A DNA stretch of 6,596 nt from Lentisphaeria bacterium (lineage in GTDB: Bacteria; Verrucomicrobiota; Lentisphaeria; JABSQK01; UBA12247). Location of the stretch: NCBI GenBank assembly GCA_003477185.1, contig DMTJ01000246.1, forward strand, positions 1 to 6,596, written 5' to 3'. Below are positions 5,292 through 6,596 of the stretch, one piece after another (the stretch's first letter is position 1; the number at the start of each line of letters is the position of its first letter). The position numbers and the translations under genes are program-made. The notes beneath the pieces were generated by a model, which had not been told where the DNA came from, searched no databases, and was given only the letters and a program-made list of their open reading frames with translations.

Positions 5292-6596
5292 CAGGGTGCT
5301 TTCTCCTTAAAGGGATGGTCTGTCGGGAGGCCTGCGGTCAGCCCCCACTTATGGGCAAGATAGCCTTCGAGTTGATGGCGCTCGCTCTCGGTTAGCTTCC
5401 GGGCAAAGGCGACAATCTCGCAGATCGCGCCATCCCACGGCCGCCTGTTGCTCGGCTGCACATGGTTGCGGTCGTTGCCGATCGAATAGCCGGGGACCTC
5501 AATGGCCCTATCTGCCGAGCAGGAGAGCAAAAACGGCTTGGCCAAGGTCCCGAGCACATTGGCTCCATCGCTAGCAGTGCCGTTCACATACAAGGACGTC
5601 CACCAGCGCCCTTGCAGCCATAAGCTGGTGCCAGCGTCTTGGGAATTCCCGACGATACCAATGCCTTCTCCAAACCCGGTAAACAAGCCGTTGTAATTTC
5701 CGAACCTCTCGGCCCCGTTCCAGTCAGCCACGATGTAGAGGTCCTGCCAGTTTCCACGCTTGGGAGTTTTGCTAACCAGTCGTGCGGTCTGGAACTCCAG
5801 GGCATGCTTACCATTGACGTGTAGGGTGCCGATTTGCGGCTGCACGGCGGGGCTGAGCGCGTATGCATGATATTGATTGGGGCTTTTGTCATTCCACTGC
5901 GAGACGTTTCCAGCCGTGGCTGTGAGGGAGGTCAGGTCGGCACCATCCAACCACAAACCCAGTCCGCTGACTGTCCCCGGGCTCCAGGATGAGCTGTTGT
6001 GGGCCACGGCAACCGCTGCTCGGCCCGGCGCCGTCTGCTGCCGATCGCTCTTCCGCCCCCAGAGCCAAACTTGGGATAAGTGCAAGTAGGTCTCCTCCTC
6101 CTTATTGACGACGAAACGGAAGGCGGTGGCTTCCCGTGTAGGCGCGGGGTCTTTACTCAAATCTACCTGCCAGCTCACCTCGGGGCCCTTGGATTGCCAG
6201 ACTGCCTTCCAGCTGCCATCCGGAAGCTGCCGCTGCAACTCGATCCCTTCAGCCCGCTCCGGTAAAGTCGCTCGATTCTTGAGTTCGAAGGCGCTGATTA
6301 GATACGGAGAATCAAAGGTCAGCTGCACCCAGGGCTGGCGTTCCGGCAGCGAATGGAACACAAAATCCACGCCATGATCGTCTTTGGCCGTAAATTTCTT
6401 AAACTCTTCATCCTGATGGTGATTTGGGTCCTTGCTACTGAGAGTGGTCTTGGCAAGGGCGCTAATCAAGGTGCCGTAGGTTGCCTCTTGGCTGCGCACT
6501 GTCTCCTGAAATGCATTAGCTACCGGCAATGATTCGAGTGTAGGCAGCCCATCATCCCCGATCACTTCGACGGGCGTCTCGCGGTTCTCCGAGAGT
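5291..6596 (-). CDS. discoidin-like plus LamG (Laminin_G_3/concanavalin-like) protein, partial at N-terminus
   Basis: The frame ends in TGA 5293-5291 and is open to the right edge, giving 434 visible codons. A GTG at 6565 could be taken as the start, but the frame continues upstream of it without a stop and no Shine-Dalgarno sequence is seen, so the gene very probably begins outside the window. Visible residues about 45-185 look like a discoidin (F5/8 type C) or NPCBM-like beta sandwich: PWVQLTFDSPYLISAFELKN, GIELQRQLPDGSW, then FRFVV and LHLSQVWLWG. Residues about 213-425 form a LamG-like jelly roll: LWLDGADLTSL, VSQWNDKSPNQYHAYA, LYIVADWNG, then GAICEIVAFARKLTESE and LEGYLAHKWGL. Both folds usually bind sugars or surfaces. 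In related Verrucomicrobia such proteins often carry an upstream FecR or anti-sigma-type part and follow an ECF sigma gene; that cannot be seen here. It is the first visible gene of the operon, coupled to the cytochrome gene. Confidence 0.88.
   Translation of the reverse strand, partial: LSENRETPVEVIGDDGLPTLESLPVANAFQETVRSQEATYGTLISALAKTTLSSKDPNHHQDEEFKKFTAKDDHGVDFVFHSLPERQPWVQLTFDSPYLISAFELKNRATLPERAEGIELQRQLPDGSWKAVWQSKGPEVSWQVDLSKDPAPTREATAFRFVVNKEEETYLHLSQVWLWGRKSDRQQTAPGRAAVAVAHNSSSWSPGTVSGLGLWLDGADLTSLTATAGNVSQWNDKSPNQYHAYALSPAVQPQIGTLHVNGKHALEFQTARLVSKTPKRGNWQDLYIVADWNGAERFGNYNGLFTGFGEGIGIVGNSQDAGTSLWLQGRWWTSLYVNGTASDGANVLGTLAKPFLLSCSADRAIEVPGYSIGNDRNHVQPSNRRPWDGAICEIVAFARKLTESERHQLEGYLAHKWGLTAGLPTDHPFKEKAP
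5303..5307 (-). promoter_or_regulatory. Shine-Dalgarno sequence of the PSD1 gene, inside the upstream gene
   Basis: The minus strand reads AGGAG, eleven bases before ATG 5291, embedded in the last codons (Phe-Lys-Glu-Lys-Ala-Pro) of the LamG gene. The spacing is a little long, but with the TGATG stop/start overlap it fits re-initiation by ribosomes finishing the upstream gene. Confidence 0.55.

Noticed and set aside
6563..6565. GTG start for the LamG gene
   Set aside because: The frame continues upstream to the window edge with no stop, and no Shine-Dalgarno sequence precedes it.

Overview
The window looks like a piece of a Verrucomicrobiota or Planctomycetota chromosome. Three neighbouring minus-strand genes encode proteins almost diagnostic of that superphylum: a secreted LamG-type protein, a planctomycete-type cytochrome c protein of the PSCyt1/PSCyt2/PSD1 (DUF1549/DUF1553) class, and a Tat-exported DUF1501 protein. 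The LamG C-terminus (…LAHKWGL…) is a style I associate mainly with Verrucomicrobia, so I favour that phylum. This is inference from recognised families, not from a database search.

All supported genes lie on the minus strand, so transcription runs from high to low coordinates. From 6596 to 5291 is the 3' part of a discoidin-like plus LamG gene whose start is outside the window. It shares one base with the next gene (TGATG). From 5291 to 2409 is a complete 960-residue PSD1-type cytochrome with two CxxCH motifs. After 23 bases comes the 483-residue DUF1501 gene (2385-934). Overlap, short spacing and visible Shine-Dalgarno sequences indicate one operon. Together they encode an extracytoplasmic set: a probable sugar- or surface-binding protein, a Sec-exported haem protein with a large beta-rich insert, and a Tat-exported alkaline-phosphatase/sulfatase-fold protein. 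The biochemical role of such PSD1-DUF1501 pairs is not established; polysaccharide processing is a common guess.

Downstream, 933-708 is a noncoding stretch that is oddly free of stop codons in several frames. After it come two small pieces that look like the wreck of a two-gene nucleotidyltransferase (DUF6036-like) module: a short ORF with a good start (707-528) that seems cut off at its C-terminus, and a fragment with the C-terminal half of the transferase (544 to about 237) lacking the catalytic N-terminal part and probably frameshifted near its end. Last, at 143, begins a small membrane-anchored protein with a textbook Shine-Dalgarno sequence; it runs off the left edge.

I found no tRNA, rRNA, CRISPR array, insertion sequence or convincing terminator. 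The best leads are the three-gene secreted redox/hydrolase operon and the deletion scar in the nucleotidyltransferase module.
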